This document shows, in pieces, positions 1 through 13,016 of a stretch of DNA of 64,000 bases. The first letter of the stretch is position 1. The number at the start of each line of letters is the position of its first letter. The translations under genes were made by a program, and so were the position numbers. Origin of the DNA: Lamellibrachia satsuma (Eukaryota > Annelida > Polychaeta > Sabellida > Siboglinidae); assembly GCA_033239005.1 (NCBI GenBank), contig BSQZ01000110.1:664501-728500 (forward strand). Reading direction: 5' to 3'. The notes under the pieces were generated by a model. The model worked only from the letters and a program-made list of their open reading frames with translations, made no database searches and was not told where the DNA came from.

Positions 1-191
1 AAAGGTGTTTAGAAAGGTTTACAATGATGAAGATAAACATTTACAAAATGATCTAGACGAATAATTAGTGAAATGGTCTGAAAAATTGCAGATGTTATTC
101 AATATTGGGAAATGTAAATACTTACACACAGGACACAGGAAATTGAACGTAATTTCTAAAATGTGAGATACTGTTCTAAGTACACTAGTAC
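1..191 (+). mobile_element. CR1-like LINE reverse transcriptase fragment, 5' part of a split copy
   Basis: Translation gives a decayed stretch resembling KVFRK-V--D-DKHLQNDLD and then KWSEKLQMLFNIGKCK. This is the segment after the FADD box of CR1-type reverse transcriptases; the same segment is better kept at 21.6-21.8 kb. It carries an in-frame stop, and the copy is interrupted by the element starting at 192. It is a dead fragment and extends off the left edge of the window. Confidence 0.8.
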
Positions 192-402
192 CAGGGCTGG
201 GTCCAATTACGTAATTGTAATTGATTACAGCAAAATTGTGTAATTGTAATTGATTATGGTTTCAAATTTGTGCTGTAATTGTAATTGTTATATTTTGTAT
301 AATTGAAAATTTATTTCAATTACAATCAATTACAGTACGTTTCTTTTCACAAACTACCTGAACAAACTGTCAATAAAATATAATTTAAGTCTCATACTGG
401 TT

Positions 403-1088
403 CAGGGTTGTTTGATTTAAATCATTTTATTTAAATCATGATTTAAATCACTCCAAAAAATCATTGATTTATGATTTTTTTTTCTGATTTTTTTAATTGC
501 TGATTTATATGAATTTAACACAAATAATTGTTTACAAGCATCGAGAACAACACCGTTTTGTATGTTTTTTAATACAAAAGCACAATGTGCGCGCACTTGT
601 GTAGCTGTATGGTCACAAGATAGCCTGATAGTCCAATATTTTATGACATTGTGTATGTCTGAGCTATTCCCTTTTTGAATGCAGTAAAGCTACACAAAGT
701 TATCTTCCAGAGGAAGTATCTTTTCAAGTCAGAAGCCCTGAGTTAAAGTCCACTTAGAGCTTGTGCTAGTTGTTCTCAATTCAGTATGTTGACTCAAGTG
801 AGACAGTCTGGGCTACCATTGTTTAATACTGTACCAGTTTGCAGTCTGGTTAGAGACCCTTAGAGTACACAGGGCCATGGACAGGTGCTAATCCACCCTC
901 TCAGCAAACAATAATTAGCACTGCTACAGCCACAGACACACAGCATGCTTTCCTTTCCATGACAGATTATGCAACTACAGGAGGTGAAGTCTTGTGGACA
1001 TTGTCTAATGTCTTTATATAACAAAAAATCATGTACCCTCTGTTAAGACAAGTACCTACATTGATTTGAAAGAGTTTATAAATACATC

Positions 1089-1132
<44 letters not shown>

Positions 1133-1165
1133 CATTTATTAATGTCTATATACCAGATTTAAAAT
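403..1165 (-). mobile_element. nested hAT-like MITE, 3'-truncated copy of the element at 56804-57642
   Basis: From CAGGGTTG at 403 the sequence runs collinear with the reverse complement of 57642 down to about 56895, including the ATTTAAATC palindromes near the end and the internal text around 900-1060. The far terminus (CAACCCTG) is not found, and a (TA)n tract interrupts homology at about 1085-1130. It is therefore a truncated or rearranged copy inside the larger element. Confidence 0.75.
1085..1131. repeat. (TA)n microsatellite
   Basis: An almost pure TA run inside the nested hAT copy. Confidence 0.95.
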
Positions 1166-1494
1166 ATATATTTATATAATAAAAATATGTTTAAACGGCT
1201 GTCTTTTTATTTAGTACAATTCAAAATTCAAGCCACAATTCTTCAACAATTTACAATCATTACCGTTATATTTGTTTATCAATTGTGTACAAAATATTGA
1301 AATTCAACAAAAGTGCAAAACTATATAATTAACAAATGCTGAATATATTTGGTTCCGCATAATGTAATTGTAATTGAAACAGTGTAATTGTAATTGAATT
1401 GAAAAATTATGAGTGTAATTGTAATTGAACTAAAAAATTTAAATGAAATTGTAATTGTAATTGATATAATTATGTGTAATTGAACCCACCCCTG

Positions 1495-2075
1495 TACACT
1501 ACCATAAAAGAAAAGAACAATAAGTGTTAATATGAAAGTTCCAGAGCAGTGTCGTATTGCAGCTTCATATGGTAATCAAATTCTTCAGATGGCCTTACTG
1601 GTATGACACATCTGTGCATTTTGTAAATATGCAATATTTCACTTTATCGGGCAAAAATGTCCACAATTGGTCATAATAATCATTACAGGAGAGTAATCAA
1701 ATCAAATTTTTATACATTTAATGCATTGCATATTACCGCACAGTGAAGCTTTTTTGAAGACGTTCTTTCTTTTAATGCAAATTCGTAGCCTCGTTTTGAG
1801 AGCCGCATTTCTATAGTTTCATATTGGTAAGTAATTAACTGAAAACATCTTTTCTTACTTCTTCACAATCCACAGATGAAATAACTGGTACTTATTTCGA
1901 ATATCGGTCTCATGTGCAAAAGTGTCTTCAGCTTTTTGTGAAAACAGCACATTATACTGCATAAGACAAAAACCACCCTGACCAGTATACTCATTCTCAG
2001 AGACAGAGTCAGTGGACACTAAATGAATGGAACAGATTATCTACAGATTAAAAAATATATTTATAAAATAATAAG
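1495..2075 (+). mobile_element. CR1-like LINE, 3' continuation of the split copy (patchy)
   Basis: At 1530-1590 the text again matches the CR1 reverse transcriptase (the KVSEQCGIAASKGNQIL region), continuing the fragment at 1-191 across the hAT insertion. At 2005-2070 a short piece reading NEWN-LST matches the CR1 C-terminus. The stretch between them (about 1620-2000) has no recognisable coding. Confidence 0.55.
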
Positions 2076-2429
2076 TAAAAATGTAAATGAACACATGTAT
2101 TGCGCTCAACTATATATGTGACATCATAAATGTGTGGAACACCGGGGAAACGACCTACACCGACACTGTGTGAGGAAACTACTAGAAACGCCTACAGCAC
2201 AAGACATCGGCCCTCCTACATTGACCAATTATCGCCCGAGTCGTGTTCCGACCTGTACACTTTCATCGAACACGCTTATTAGTTGGTTTGGTATAAACAC
2301 TTTGACCCACATTAATAAAACACAAGTCGTACCGATCAATAATGTCAGGGGGCTTGCATTGTGTAATACATACCGTCCTGCACTAGGCATGTTTTCTCTG
2401 CCGATTTCAGCGTTTCCAACCACGCCGAC

Positions 2430-3000
2430 GCCATGTTGAGTGTTGATAGTTTTCTCGATTATCCAGGCTCCGTGCTGTGGCGCCACCGTTTGTGGCAAAA
2501 TTCATAAAATAATCGTGAAGTTTTGTAAGTTTATACGATACAAATCCAATTGACGTTAAACTGATTATATTGACACAACTGTCAGACTGAAAAGCTACAT
2601 CAGACAAAACAATGTTTATTGTTTTGTAGTCTCGGTTATCCGACTCTCGCTCGGCTTTGTGAATGGTAGAGTCGATTATTTAGGCTACGCTCAGTGGCGC
2701 CACCGTTTATCGCACACGTCTCCGCCTGGATGAAGAGTGGGGTTTTCATTGTGACCGAAATTCTGTATGATCCCAGATTCTGGGCGCACACACAGTTAGC
2801 TAATTACGATGTCATCCAGACAGTTGACTAATTCACAAAATAAGACTTAACTTTTATCAGGTGATACGATGCAATTCAAATTAACTTTAAACTTTAATTA
2901 TGTTGACACATGCAACTGTCCAGCTGAAAAGCTAAATTTAGCAAAACAAATGCTTAGTGTAGCATCTCGATAATTACGCTGATTGGCTGAGTGCAATCAT
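2430..3000. repeat. interspersed repeat with CTCGATTATCC-type motifs, related to 20940-21250
   Basis: The region has two similar blocks (2440-2620 and 2625-2960) containing GATTATCCAGGCTCCGTGCTG, CGGTTATCCGACTCTCGCTCG and TTCTGGGCGCACACA variants. Nearly the same words recur at 20985-21220. Inverted CTCG(C/T)TTATCCGACTCTCGC ends resemble pogo/Tigger-type MITEs, but I cannot fix the boundaries. No gene is seen from here to 4020. Confidence 0.45.
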
Positions 3001-4020
3001 CTTCTTTCCATAGTGGACCTTAAAAATGAATACAAGCAACAAGACAGAGACAAATTATATGAATATGTAAATGACTTAATCAACTAAAACAACAAACATA
3101 CTAATATACATATTCACTTTCATTAATTATATTCATTAAAATGGTCTTACATTTTTTTTTAACATATATGTTTTGTTTGAATTGTTTTCTCATTTACTGG
3201 AAGTTCATTTTAGTTCCATTAAATTAAAAAAGATTTACAACCCTGACCCTTGAGATGAGGAACAACGTAGGATGCATTACTTCCACCTGTTTTATATTCT
3301 ATTCCTATCACTCATGTAAGAGAGATTTGCATTATTAAAAACATTATCTATTACACTAAGAGCACGATAATCGACTCTTCCTTTTACGTCTAGATAATTC
3401 GCTATCTTAAAATCACTAAAACCTACATGGCACCTACAGTCATATTTGAGGATATACCCAATTGTCTTATTCTGTCTGCAATTTATTCTTGACTGCTGTG
3501 TCTACACTCCTGTACCACGCATTGCAGGCATAATCAAAATGTGGCTGTAATAACGCTGTGGACATTACACAAAAGAAAGCACCTGTCCTATATAAAAAAT
3601 TTTAATTTAGCATTTACGTTCTTGACCACAGTTTTTCCCATAGATGAATTAGTCATGTCCTGTTCTAAAATGAGACCTAGATATTTAGGCTGTATGCGGC
3701 CGGTGGCGGCAATTGCAGGACTGGACAGAGCCGTTCCAGGATCTAATGGGTTAATTACTTAAAGCAGCTGATGTACAAATAGTTTAAATACTGTGAGCAA
3801 TAAGTTTAATGAAAGAGTGCATACTTGTTAACATCATAAAAAGAATTATTGACTTTTGCTAGATTGGGTAACTTGTGAAAGTGTGACTACCGGGTAGTCT
3901 TGTAGTCCATTTTTTTACTGGCCCAGTCGAATATATTTTATTAGTTTGATTTGATAATTTAATCAAAACTAAATAACAAATTTGCACAAATGAGTAGCAG
4001 TTGATATGAGATAGATTTGA
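3000..4020. other. no gene recognised
   Basis: AT-rich sequence without a convincing exon. The stretch at about 3770-3860 resembles the terminal part of the dispersed family seen at 33780-34230, 39040-39420 and 59265-59400. Confidence 0.5.
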
Positions 4021-4022
4021 TT

Positions 4023-4456
4023 TTCACAAAATGATTCCAAGATGATGGAAGCAAAAATATTGAATTGCAGATGCATCTTTAAATGGTGACATGGTGAAAT
4101 AACTGAGATTATATTTTAGTGTTTCTAGGTGGCTGTTGTAGGGATATGCTGTTCTATGATGATTTCAACCTGAATGAAATCATCAACAAGTTTCGTGGAT
4201 TCCAAAGATTAGATGCAGAAGCAAGTCTTGTGCTGTATGTGAGCTGTAAAGACGAGGGTATGTGTAACATTCATGTGTATTTATTAATTTAAGACCACAT
4301 TGGGTAATCTCCATATTACAACATAATTTAAGCAGATATATTTCTTCTGAGAGACATATTGAAACAAGATTAATTTAAAGTGAAATAAGGTTTTGGTGCT
4401 ATGCATCTAAACAACATAATAAAAACTGACCGTGTGCAACTAAAATCAAGAATACT
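4023..4456 (+). repeat. duplicated block containing the caspase-like exon
   Basis: This block matches the reverse complement of 19835-20275 closely across exon and intron flanks. The tail, reading GGTTTTGG-GCTATG and then AAAATCAAGAAT, also occurs alone near 33440-33500. A third partial copy suggests a dispersed unit and not just one segmental duplication. Confidence 0.75.
4129..4257 (+). pseudogene. caspase-like p20 exon (copy 1), catalytic His missing
   Basis: A 129-bp exon is bounded by a TTTCTAG acceptor and a GAGG|GTATGT donor (entry two bases, exit one base into a codon). It encodes 42 residues including DMLFYDDFNLNEI and SLVLYVSCKDEG. The spacing fits the caspase p20 segment running from the loop before 'NLTAxEI' to the 'SHGxxG' active-site box. 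Here SHG is replaced by SCK, so the catalytic histidine is absent. No flanking caspase exons are seen. It lies in a block (about 4023-4456) duplicated in inverted orientation at 19835-20275. It may be a pseudo-exon, a non-catalytic homologue or an exon captured by a mobile element. The caspase assignment rests on pattern only. Confidence 0.5.
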
Positions 4457-4465
4457 ATACTAATG

Positions 4466-7400
4466 GGTAATCGTTTACTTAATTGGCCTAAATTATTACG
4501 GCTTTATGCCGACGGTTTTTACAGCATTGTTGTACCTGAATGCGTTCCTTACATCATTCCGCATATGTTCCAGTAAAAAAAGTTCATATATTCTTTTAAA
4601 ATATTGTGTTTTAGGCCACTTTTAATCAGTTTTACACATCTAAACAGCGGAGCCGATTGCATTATAAACATGGCGCGTGTGCCATTTGCGCATTTGTCAC
4701 GCCTCTGTGCCATCAGAACCACGAAGGCGATGTTTGTGTGCACTGGGCATACGATTACGAAATTTTTTTTTAGAAAATAGGCTCCAAAAATGTTTCAAAC
4801 GAAGAAATTCTAGAAAAAATTAAAACATTCTCCACAGTTTTCATATTAAACGCCATTTGTAGAGCACATGCAATCACCTATAACGTAATATTTCATATTC
4901 TATTTAATAGAATATTTGATGTTGCAAATATTATTTGTATGAAAATTATGTGGTCGATATTAGATGATATGCGCATGCGCGACTGCAAGGGCACATCTCA
5001 TTGCATGTCATTGTAAATATAATTAAACTGAAAAGAATGCATGGGTTAAATTATATGTTGTTTGATGAACAAATATTATTGTTTTTGTAATTAAAAATTA
5101 TACTGATGATATTGCATGTCATGCGCATATGCAACTTTAAAGGGACGACTCATTGCATGTCATTAACATACTTAAATTAAAAAGAATGCATGGGTTAAAT
5201 TATCTGTTGTTTGGTGAGTAAAGTTTATTGTTTTTGTAATTAAAATATATACTGATGATATTGCATGTCATGCGCATATTTAAGGAGGGAGTGAAGGAGT
5301 ACTTAAATTTGTTGTGGGATGACAGCCTTGACTTCCTGTACACATCAAGGCTTTGGCGTTTTCAGTGACATCCCACCTATTGTTCTAGGACATTAGTAAA
5401 TTTAGGTATCTCTAATGTCACCTTATATGTTTACTATGTTGATACATAATAATGTATAGACAACTAGAATTGTGTCGCCATCTATACATGTTTTATTTTT
5501 ATAGAACACATGGTGGGACAATTAGCAAACATTCTAGTGTTGCTAACTTCATGGACAGTTTATGTTTCACTGTGTATACATGCATTATTATTATATTGTA
5601 CCACAACTGTTGCCAATTGACTTGTCGTGTATATACGTTACGTGAAAACTACTGTCATTAAATACTTTTATCCCAGCTCTGCCGTCTTGTGTTTCACACA
5701 AAAATTTTATTAAGTCAACTTATATAAATTTAAGTAAATTTATATAAATTTACAATTTAATGTACTCTCTTTACATTAACATGTTCATTTAAATAATTTT
5801 AAAATAATAATTAAATTATATGCATATTCATATTTTGGGGGAACACCAAATACATATTTAGTTTTTTTTTTATTTCTAAACTAGCGAGTAACCAAACTAC
5901 ATATGTATTGCTTTTTACGTATATGCTGTGTCTATGTGCAGTTGTAGTAACACTGGATTTGTCTGAATACACATTTCTTGATCGAATGACTGATAACACA
6001 TTCACAGCTCACATCCAGTGGATACACAAACCTGTGCATTCAATGTGTATTCGACGGTTATGCGCCAGTCACTGCAGTACGTGCAAATGCCACACAATTT
6101 CTTTTGTGCAACTGTCTCGATGTAAATACTGTTAAATAGTGTTATTATTTAGGCTTGGACAAGGATTTCCCACAGCAATTTACCTTATTTCTGCATGTGC
6201 TTACATAGGGGTATATATACGAAGCGTTAATCAGAACAACAATAACAGGAAAATTGTATAAAGCCTGTGCCGGATTAGCCATGGTACAGGTGGTGTACTC
6301 GTACTAAGCAATCACCCCTCCTCCCACAATAAAGATGTGTAACTAATTTTTTACAATGCAAATAAAGGTTATTACATATACCGCACGTTGTATTTTTTTT
6401 GTAGTTATGTGAGGAAGTTTTTTAGTCCTAGTTTCCATTTAGGTAGGGGAATTATATCCGGAGTAGGTGTGTCTGTATACCTACATTACCATCTACGGAC
6501 AAAATAAATGTATGCTGTGATGTGATGCTAGGACTGCTGATTTTGTATAATAAAAAGCAATTAGCCACATCACTGGTATTTCTCCTATTCAATACATATG
6601 AAGTGTCAACATGTACGAGACTGAATTATTTTAAATAAACAAGATGCAGACAAATTATGTTGATATATTAAATGATAAAGTAATGTTATATATTTTGTTG
6701 AATGTGTGTATGTGCAATGAAAGGATGCTTTTAATTCACGTGTTATGAGAAAGTAATTAATGTTATTTAATATGAACAATTAAAATTGTTTCTGAGCTAT
6801 ATCTTCTTCCCATTAATCAATGGCAAGGCGGTACTACATCACTATTTCTCCGCAGGATATTGCTGCAAAAACGGACAACACAGAATACCTCCCTCCCTCC
6901 GTCCCTCCCAACAATATTCCTCCCCATCAGAAGGAAACCAGATGTGAAATATATGCATAATAAAAAACCTTCGTTCACCAAACGACAGATAATTTAACCC
7001 CTGCATTCTTTTAAATTTAATTATATTAACAATGCCATACAATGAATTGTCCCTTTAAAGATGCGCATGACATGCAATATCATCAGTATGTTTTAATTAC
7101 AAAAACAATAACCTTTGCTCGCCAAACGACAGATAATTTAACCTATGCATTCTTTTAAATTAAATTATATTTACAATGACATGCAATGAGATGTCCCCTT
7201 GTAGTTGCGCATGCGCATAACATCTAATATCGACCACATAATGTTCATACAAACAATATTTGCAACATCAAATATTTAATTAAATAAAATATGAAATATT
7301 ACGTTAGAACACACTATATGTGCTCTACAAATGTTGCGTTTAATATGAAAACTGTGAAGAATGTTTTAATTTTTTTCTACAATTTCTTCGCTTGAAAAAT

Positions 7401-9019
7401 TTTTAGAGCCTATATTTTCTAAATTTTTTTCTCTTAATTTTTTTATGTTGTGTAATTGTATGCCCAATACATACAAACATCGCCTTCACTATTCTGATGG
7501 CACCGAGGCGTGACTAATGTGCAAATCGCACACGCGCCATGTTTATAATGCAATCGGCTCCGCTGTTTTGATGTGTAAAACTGATTAAAAGTGGCCTAAA
7601 ACACAATATTTTAAAAGAATGTTCCAGCATTTTTGTACCTGAATGTATTCCTTACATTATTCCGCATATGTTCCACTAAAAAAATTTCATATATTCTTTA
7701 AATTCTTTATTTCTGTTTTTACGTAATTATTGTGGAAAGGATACTGAATACTCTATGACGACTCCATCCCTTTAAGAAAGCTAAATAACTACAAAACTTT
7801 TGTGTTTTATTTATTACACGTCAAAATCACACTAGCAGTTACAATAGTGTAGCACGTGGATTCATTAATTACTAATATGTTAATTAATGTTATATATTTT
7901 GTTGAATGTGTGTATGCGCAATGAAAGGATGCTTTTAATTCACATGTATTATGAGAAAGTAATTAATGTTATTTAATATGAACAATTACAATTATTTCTG
8001 AGCTATATCTTCTTCTTCCCATTAATCACCGGCAAGGCAGTACTACATCACTCTTCCCCTCCCTCCCTCCCCATCAGAAGGAAACCAGACATGCAATATC
8101 AGCATAATTTAAAAACAACCTTTGTTCACCAAACTACAGATCATTTAACCCTACATTCTTTTAAATTTAATTATATTAACAATACCCCTCCCCATCAGAA
8201 GGAAACCAGACATGGAATATTAGCATAATTTAACAAAAAAACCTTTGCTCACCAAACGACAGATAACTTAATCCCTGCATTCTTTTAAATTTAATTATAT
8301 TAACAATGACATGCAGTAAATTTTCCATTTAAAGATGCACATGACATGCAATATCATCAGTATAATTTTTAATTACAAAAACAATAATCTTTGTTCACCA
8401 AATGACAGACAATTTAACCCATGCATTCTTTTTAGTTTAATTATATTAACAATGACATGCAGTGAGATGTCCCCTTGTAGTTGCGCATGCGTATAAAATC
8501 TAATATCGACCACATCATTTTCATACAAATAATATTTGCAACATAAAATATTTCATTAAATAAAATACGAAATATTACGTTAGGAGTGACTGTATGTGCT
8601 CTACAAATGTTGCGTTTAATATGAAAACTGTGGAGAATGTTTTAATTTTTTTTCTAGAATTTCTTCGTTTGAAACATTTTTGGAGCCTATTTTCTAAATG
8701 TTTTCTCTTCATTTTTTTTACGTTGCGTAATTGTATGCCCAATACACACAAACATTGCCTTCGTGGTTCTGATGGCACCGAGGCGTGACTAATGCGCAAA
8801 TCACACATGCGCCATGTTTATTATGCAATCGGTTCCGCTGTTTTGAGGTGTAAAACTGATTAAAAGTGGCCTAAAACACAATATTTTTAAAGAATACATG
8901 AACTTTTTTTACTGGAACATATGTGGAATGATGTAAGGAACGCATTCAGGTACAAAAATGCTGTAAAAGCTGTCGGCATAAACCTCTAATAATTTAGGCC
9001 AGTTAAGTAAACGATTACC
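4466..9019. mobile_element. large foldback-type element with long inverted arms
   Basis: The ends are GGTAATCGTTTACTTAA at 4466 and its near reverse complement ending at 9019. The left arm (4466 to about 5280) recurs inverted at 8330-9019 and a second time at 7000-7690. The arms share words such as GGCCTAAA, GTTTTAGGCCACTTTTAATC and CGACCACATAAT. A sub-unit with ATGCATGGGTTAAATTAT is tandemly repeated at about 5035-5150 and 5170-5280. The core (5300-6990) has no transposase that I can recognise. The nested inverted copies suggest repeated insertion of one long-TIR family. Confidence 0.7.
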
Positions 9020-11570
9020 AGTTTTTCTTTGAAATGCCTAACTTAGTACTAGATAAGCAGAAACCGACAGTCGTGTAAAATGTTGCAGATACGGTTAACA
9101 TATGGGAGCAGGAAAATAACGCATCCGTTTTGATCCGTACGTCACTTACCTTCAGATAGCGGGCAAATAAAAATACGAAATCATAACCTACAAATTTCGC
9201 AGTAATAATAACAAAATTTAACAATAACTTTCTTTACGCGTCTCTGCCTAACCTCGCGCACGCACCTACCGGATAAATTGCGGTTCGTCTGAATTGTCCG
9301 CCAGGAGGGCCATCTTTACCGCCAGTGCCCTGTTAGAAGCCGGCCTCACTACAACACATCAACCACACAACGCATAGTTAAACGACTAAGTACATGAACT
9401 AAAACTATGTCACACATGATTTGGCGCCGGATTAATTAAAAACATGGCACATTCTCAAATTGTCGAGGCCAGCAGTTTTGTCCTATTATTAAATTGTAGT
9501 AACAGAACAACTGCAGATTTTACCTTGGTGGTCACGTTAACGTTTTGCATGATTAGTAGAAAACGTGACCATCAAAAATCCTACAACTTCATGACATTCA
9601 CTGTTACTACGTTGCCAATGTGTGAACAAGTTTAAGTTTCGTCAAAATCACATACCTCCAACAAATTGGGAGTTTTCGTAAAATATTAATATGCTGCTGG
9701 CACTGGTGTTTCGAGAACATCACCACCAAAATAATAATAATAAAATATGATATCTATATAGCGCCATCATCACATAGTGCTCTATGGAGTGCCATAAAAC
9801 ACTAACATTATATAGCCTTTTTGTTTTGGGAGTGACGTAGAGTGATATAACATTGAGTTACTAAAATGCAAGGAAGGACATCAACATAATAATTTACATG
9901 TAATTGATTAAGGATTAAAAGATGTTTGGTACGATGACAATAAAACTGATGCCGATTGATCAACTAATGCGAATCAATAATAATAAACTGAATCTGAATA
10001 TGTAATAATCGGTATTCTTTTGTTTAAAAAATAAGAGACCAATGACGTGAGTGACACTTAGCCATTATCAGCCATTTGGTTGCACCTCCTATCGGTCGGT
10101 GGAGAGACCAATCCACAGTCACCGAGTCTGTTATAGTTGCGTATCGAGCAGCTCTCAGGGGAGAGATTTGTCGGCCCCCAGACCATTGTAGTCCTCCACC
10201 CAAACTACTGACAATCCCTATGTGTTGAGCTAGCAACCTCTTATGACAACACGTCTACCCGTTTATATACTATGTACACCCTGTTTAGTTGAATTTGTGG
10301 TGTGAACTCTTGAAACATGTTCACTTTACATGTATCGGACATAACAACATCTAAATAAACAATTTATTCATTAGAATGTTTCTTATATGACCTAGTTCAA
10401 GTTGTAATACAACAAAATGTATAACATGCATCAGTAATATTACTAGTCTATGTTATTGATATTGAATTATGCAGATTCAGTGGTGGTAATTGTGCGCATG
10501 TGCCGGAAGTGCTCACTCTAAGATGGCGCCTACAACAACGCCGGCCCGTTAACTGTCATCAATAACTCTACCTTGCGAATGCAACACACTACAAGTGGAA
10601 AAAGGTTATTATTTTGCCAACAGTATCATCGAAGAGTTGTATTCACTGGTATTATCTTTTTATTATCTATGAATCTAGCCAATCACATCGCCGTTACTTT
10701 GTGGAACAAATGCGCACAACAGACACGTTAACCAATAGTCAGTCAAAATGCTTAGAAAGTGTATCGTCTCCATCCCATTGAAGAACAAATAATATATCCA
10801 CTAAACATAGGGCCTACATCAACCTGCTAAACTACGCAAATCCGACATTCTACCTAATATAGATTCGAACTAGGGCTACGTCATTATAACTCTCCAGTGC
10901 GGCAACAGTCTAGCCAAATTTTGCAAGCGGCTAATACAGAATCATGAGTTGTATCGTAAGAAGAAGAATATAGTTGTCACTAGTAATTAACCTGTCCAAT
11001 ACATTAATCACAACTCCATATGAAATGTCCAATCATCTGTAGAATCCGAGCAGAAAGGGCATATGTATCAAAATTAATACCACATGAAATATGTGTATTC
11101 CATTAAATATATATTATTTATTTACAAAGCCAAATAACGTTTATACACAAACATAAGTTTTCATTTCAATGAGAATCGAGGCCGAAATTGTGTTCAAACC
11201 AGTGGCACGTCTTCGGTGGTATTGCGCATCCTGTTAGGTCACGAAGTCCCTGTTTATGATCCACCGTTTGTTTTCATGGTAGCTGTTTCGTTTCATCTCT
11301 TTCTTCACCTATTTCGTCTGACTGGCTCTCAACGCAACTACGCATTTATTCTGGTATCCTAATTGTAACGACACATGCATGTTGTTCTATCGAGGACACG
11401 TAATCATTCTGGTTACAACAACTTTAACGTTTAACACACACACAAAAAAATAGTACACATCAGTTGTGTGTTCTGCTGTAAATATACGTGTGATTTCAAT
11501 GTGGACAGAAAAGGAAAACGCAACATCGTCGCGACGCCGCTGTTGTGGCCGACAGGGTTAGTGGCTAGGG
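9020..11570. other. no gene recognised
   Basis: No exon-like coding is supported. A short SINE/LINE-tail word (CTATATAGCGCCATCATCAC) follows an (AAT)n run at 9730-9790. Around 10480-10560 the GC content rises but no gene is visible. Confidence 0.5.
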
Positions 11571-11572
11571 GA

Positions 11573-11733
11573 GTGTGCCCCTAGCGGACTGTATGAGAAC
11601 GGAACCGGTATCATTTCTCGAGCATTTGACAACGTTACAGTTTATTATCTACCCATACGGTACTGGGCTTTATCACTCGTTTATTCATTGCTGAATATGC
11701 GTGTAAGTTGTTGCACTACATTAAACACCGAAG
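11573..11733 (+). repeat. left LTR of a Ty3/Gypsy element, 3'-truncated
   Basis: It begins TGTGCCCCTAGCGGACTG and is almost identical to 13017-13175. The two copies are direct repeats flanking an integrase remnant, as expected for LTRs. The copy stops abruptly at the junction with integrase coding, so the rest of the LTR and nearly all of gag-pol have been deleted. Confidence 0.8.
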
Positions 11734-12483
11734 CATTCCAACGGGCCATGTTAGCCTACAGAAACACGCCAGATCCGATGTCGAAGGTCAGTCCTGCCGA
11801 AATTATCTTTGGACGCCGCATCCGGGACTTCATCCCAGTGCCGCCTGGACAGTACCTACCCCATTGGACATGGCGCGAGATACTGCAAGAAAGAGAGGAC
11901 GCACTACGTATCCGACACATGAGGGCACATGAGCGACTGTCGGAGCACAGACGGGTCCTACCTCCACTCATTATCGGCAATTGCGTAAGGCTACAGAACC
12001 TGGTTGGCCCGCATCCAACCAAGTGGCACCGCACCGGAATCGTGGTCGTACGACAGTACGACCAATACGTCATACGAGTGGACGGGTCGGGGCGTGTCAC
12101 GCTCCGCAACAGGAAGCACCTACGCCAGTACAGGCCGCATACCGCCAGAGCCCCGTTGATCAACTCACCATCGGTGATTCCCCTCGCCACCGTCGCCCAT
12201 GCTACCCAAGACACCAACCCAGCCCGCCGACCCAGTGTCGCCCCTACCCAGGCCGTCTACACCCGTGCCTGCGACTCCGGCCAGGCCCGAGTCCGGTGCC
12301 GGGCAGCCTCCTCGTGCTAGTCGTGAGATGCTCCAGCCGACCGCACCCCCACCCACACCAGTCGCCGAGGTTCCGCCACCGGCCGCTGAGGTTCCGCCAC
12401 CGACCCCTGTTCCGTAACCCGCTGTTCGGTGACTTGGCGGTCGCACCCGGCAACCTCCAAGAAGACTAGTGGAGGAAATATAG
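11734..12483 (+). pseudogene. Ty3/Gypsy pol remnant: integrase C-terminus
   Basis: The frame at 11734-12150 encodes the end of the integrase core and its C-terminal domain: AMLAYRNTPD, SPAEIIFGRRIRD, then GPHPTKWHRTG and RVTLRNRKHLRQY. A proline-rich tail follows in a shifted frame, and a third frame ends RQPPRRLVEEI-stop at 12483, a typical Gypsy pol terminus. At least two frameshifts are therefore present. Protease, reverse transcriptase, RNase H and the integrase catalytic triad are absent. GC content is clearly higher than in neighbouring DNA, which fits a foreign element. It is a dead copy. Confidence 0.85.
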
Positions 12484-12985
12484 AGGGTCACACTTCCATT
12501 GATGCTCTGGAGGCTGTCCAGAGAAGAGCTACTAGGATGGTCCCAGTACTGAGACATTTAGATTATGAATCTAGATTAAAGGCATTAAATTTACCAACAC
12601 TGACCTATCGTCGTTTACGAGGAGATATTATTGATGTGTTTAAATACTTGCATGGCATGTTTACCTTTTCGCACGATATGTTTAACAAAGACTTGTACGA
12701 AGGCACACGGGGTCATTCTCTAAAGTTGTTCAAGGACCGGAGTAAATGGGAATTAAGGAGGCATTTCTTTAGCCAGAGAGTCATTAACATTTGGAATTCA
12801 ATTCCGGACACCGTCGTCACTGCACCGTCAGTAAATACGCTTAAAAATCGACTAGACAAACACTGGCGAAACCAGGCAGTCAAATATGACTACAACGCCA
12901 CACTAAGACTAGCTAAGAGTGGTACCTAGGCAGATTTTGCCTGAAGACCGAAGAGGATATGTATGTATGTATGTATTGTCAGCCC
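12484..12985 (+). mobile_element. LINE 3' end nested in the Gypsy element
   Basis: An open frame at 12500-12929 reads ALEAVQRRATRMVPVLRHL, then RRLRGDIIDVFKYLHG and FFSQRVINIWNSIPD. This is the C-terminal part of a CR1-like LINE polyprotein. It is followed by a small hairpin (AGGCA-gattt-TGCCT) and a (TGTA)n tail at 12959-12978, a common LINE 3' architecture. The position between the pol stop and the polypurine tract shows it inserted into the Gypsy element. It is 5'-truncated. Confidence 0.8.
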
Positions 12986-13016
12986 TCGGGCTCGAGGACT
13001 TGGGGGGCATAGTGGA

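Larger units (their letters stand above)
192..1494. mobile_element. non-autonomous hAT-like DNA transposon inserted in the CR1 copy
   Basis: The left end starts CAGGGCTGGGTCCAATTAC and the right end, reverse-complemented, reads AGGGGTGGGTTCAATTAC, so the termini are imperfect inverted repeats of hAT type. TACACTA occurs at 181-187 and again at 1495-1501, close to the 8-bp duplication expected of hAT elements, although three extra bases sit on the left. Both ends are packed with the subterminal motif TGTAATTGTAATTG, as expected for transposase-binding repeats. I found no transposase coding. A second element is nested from 403. Confidence 0.75.

Noticed and set aside
11756..12217. 153-codon - strand frame
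   Set aside because: Antisense shadow of the GC-rich Gypsy integrase frame.
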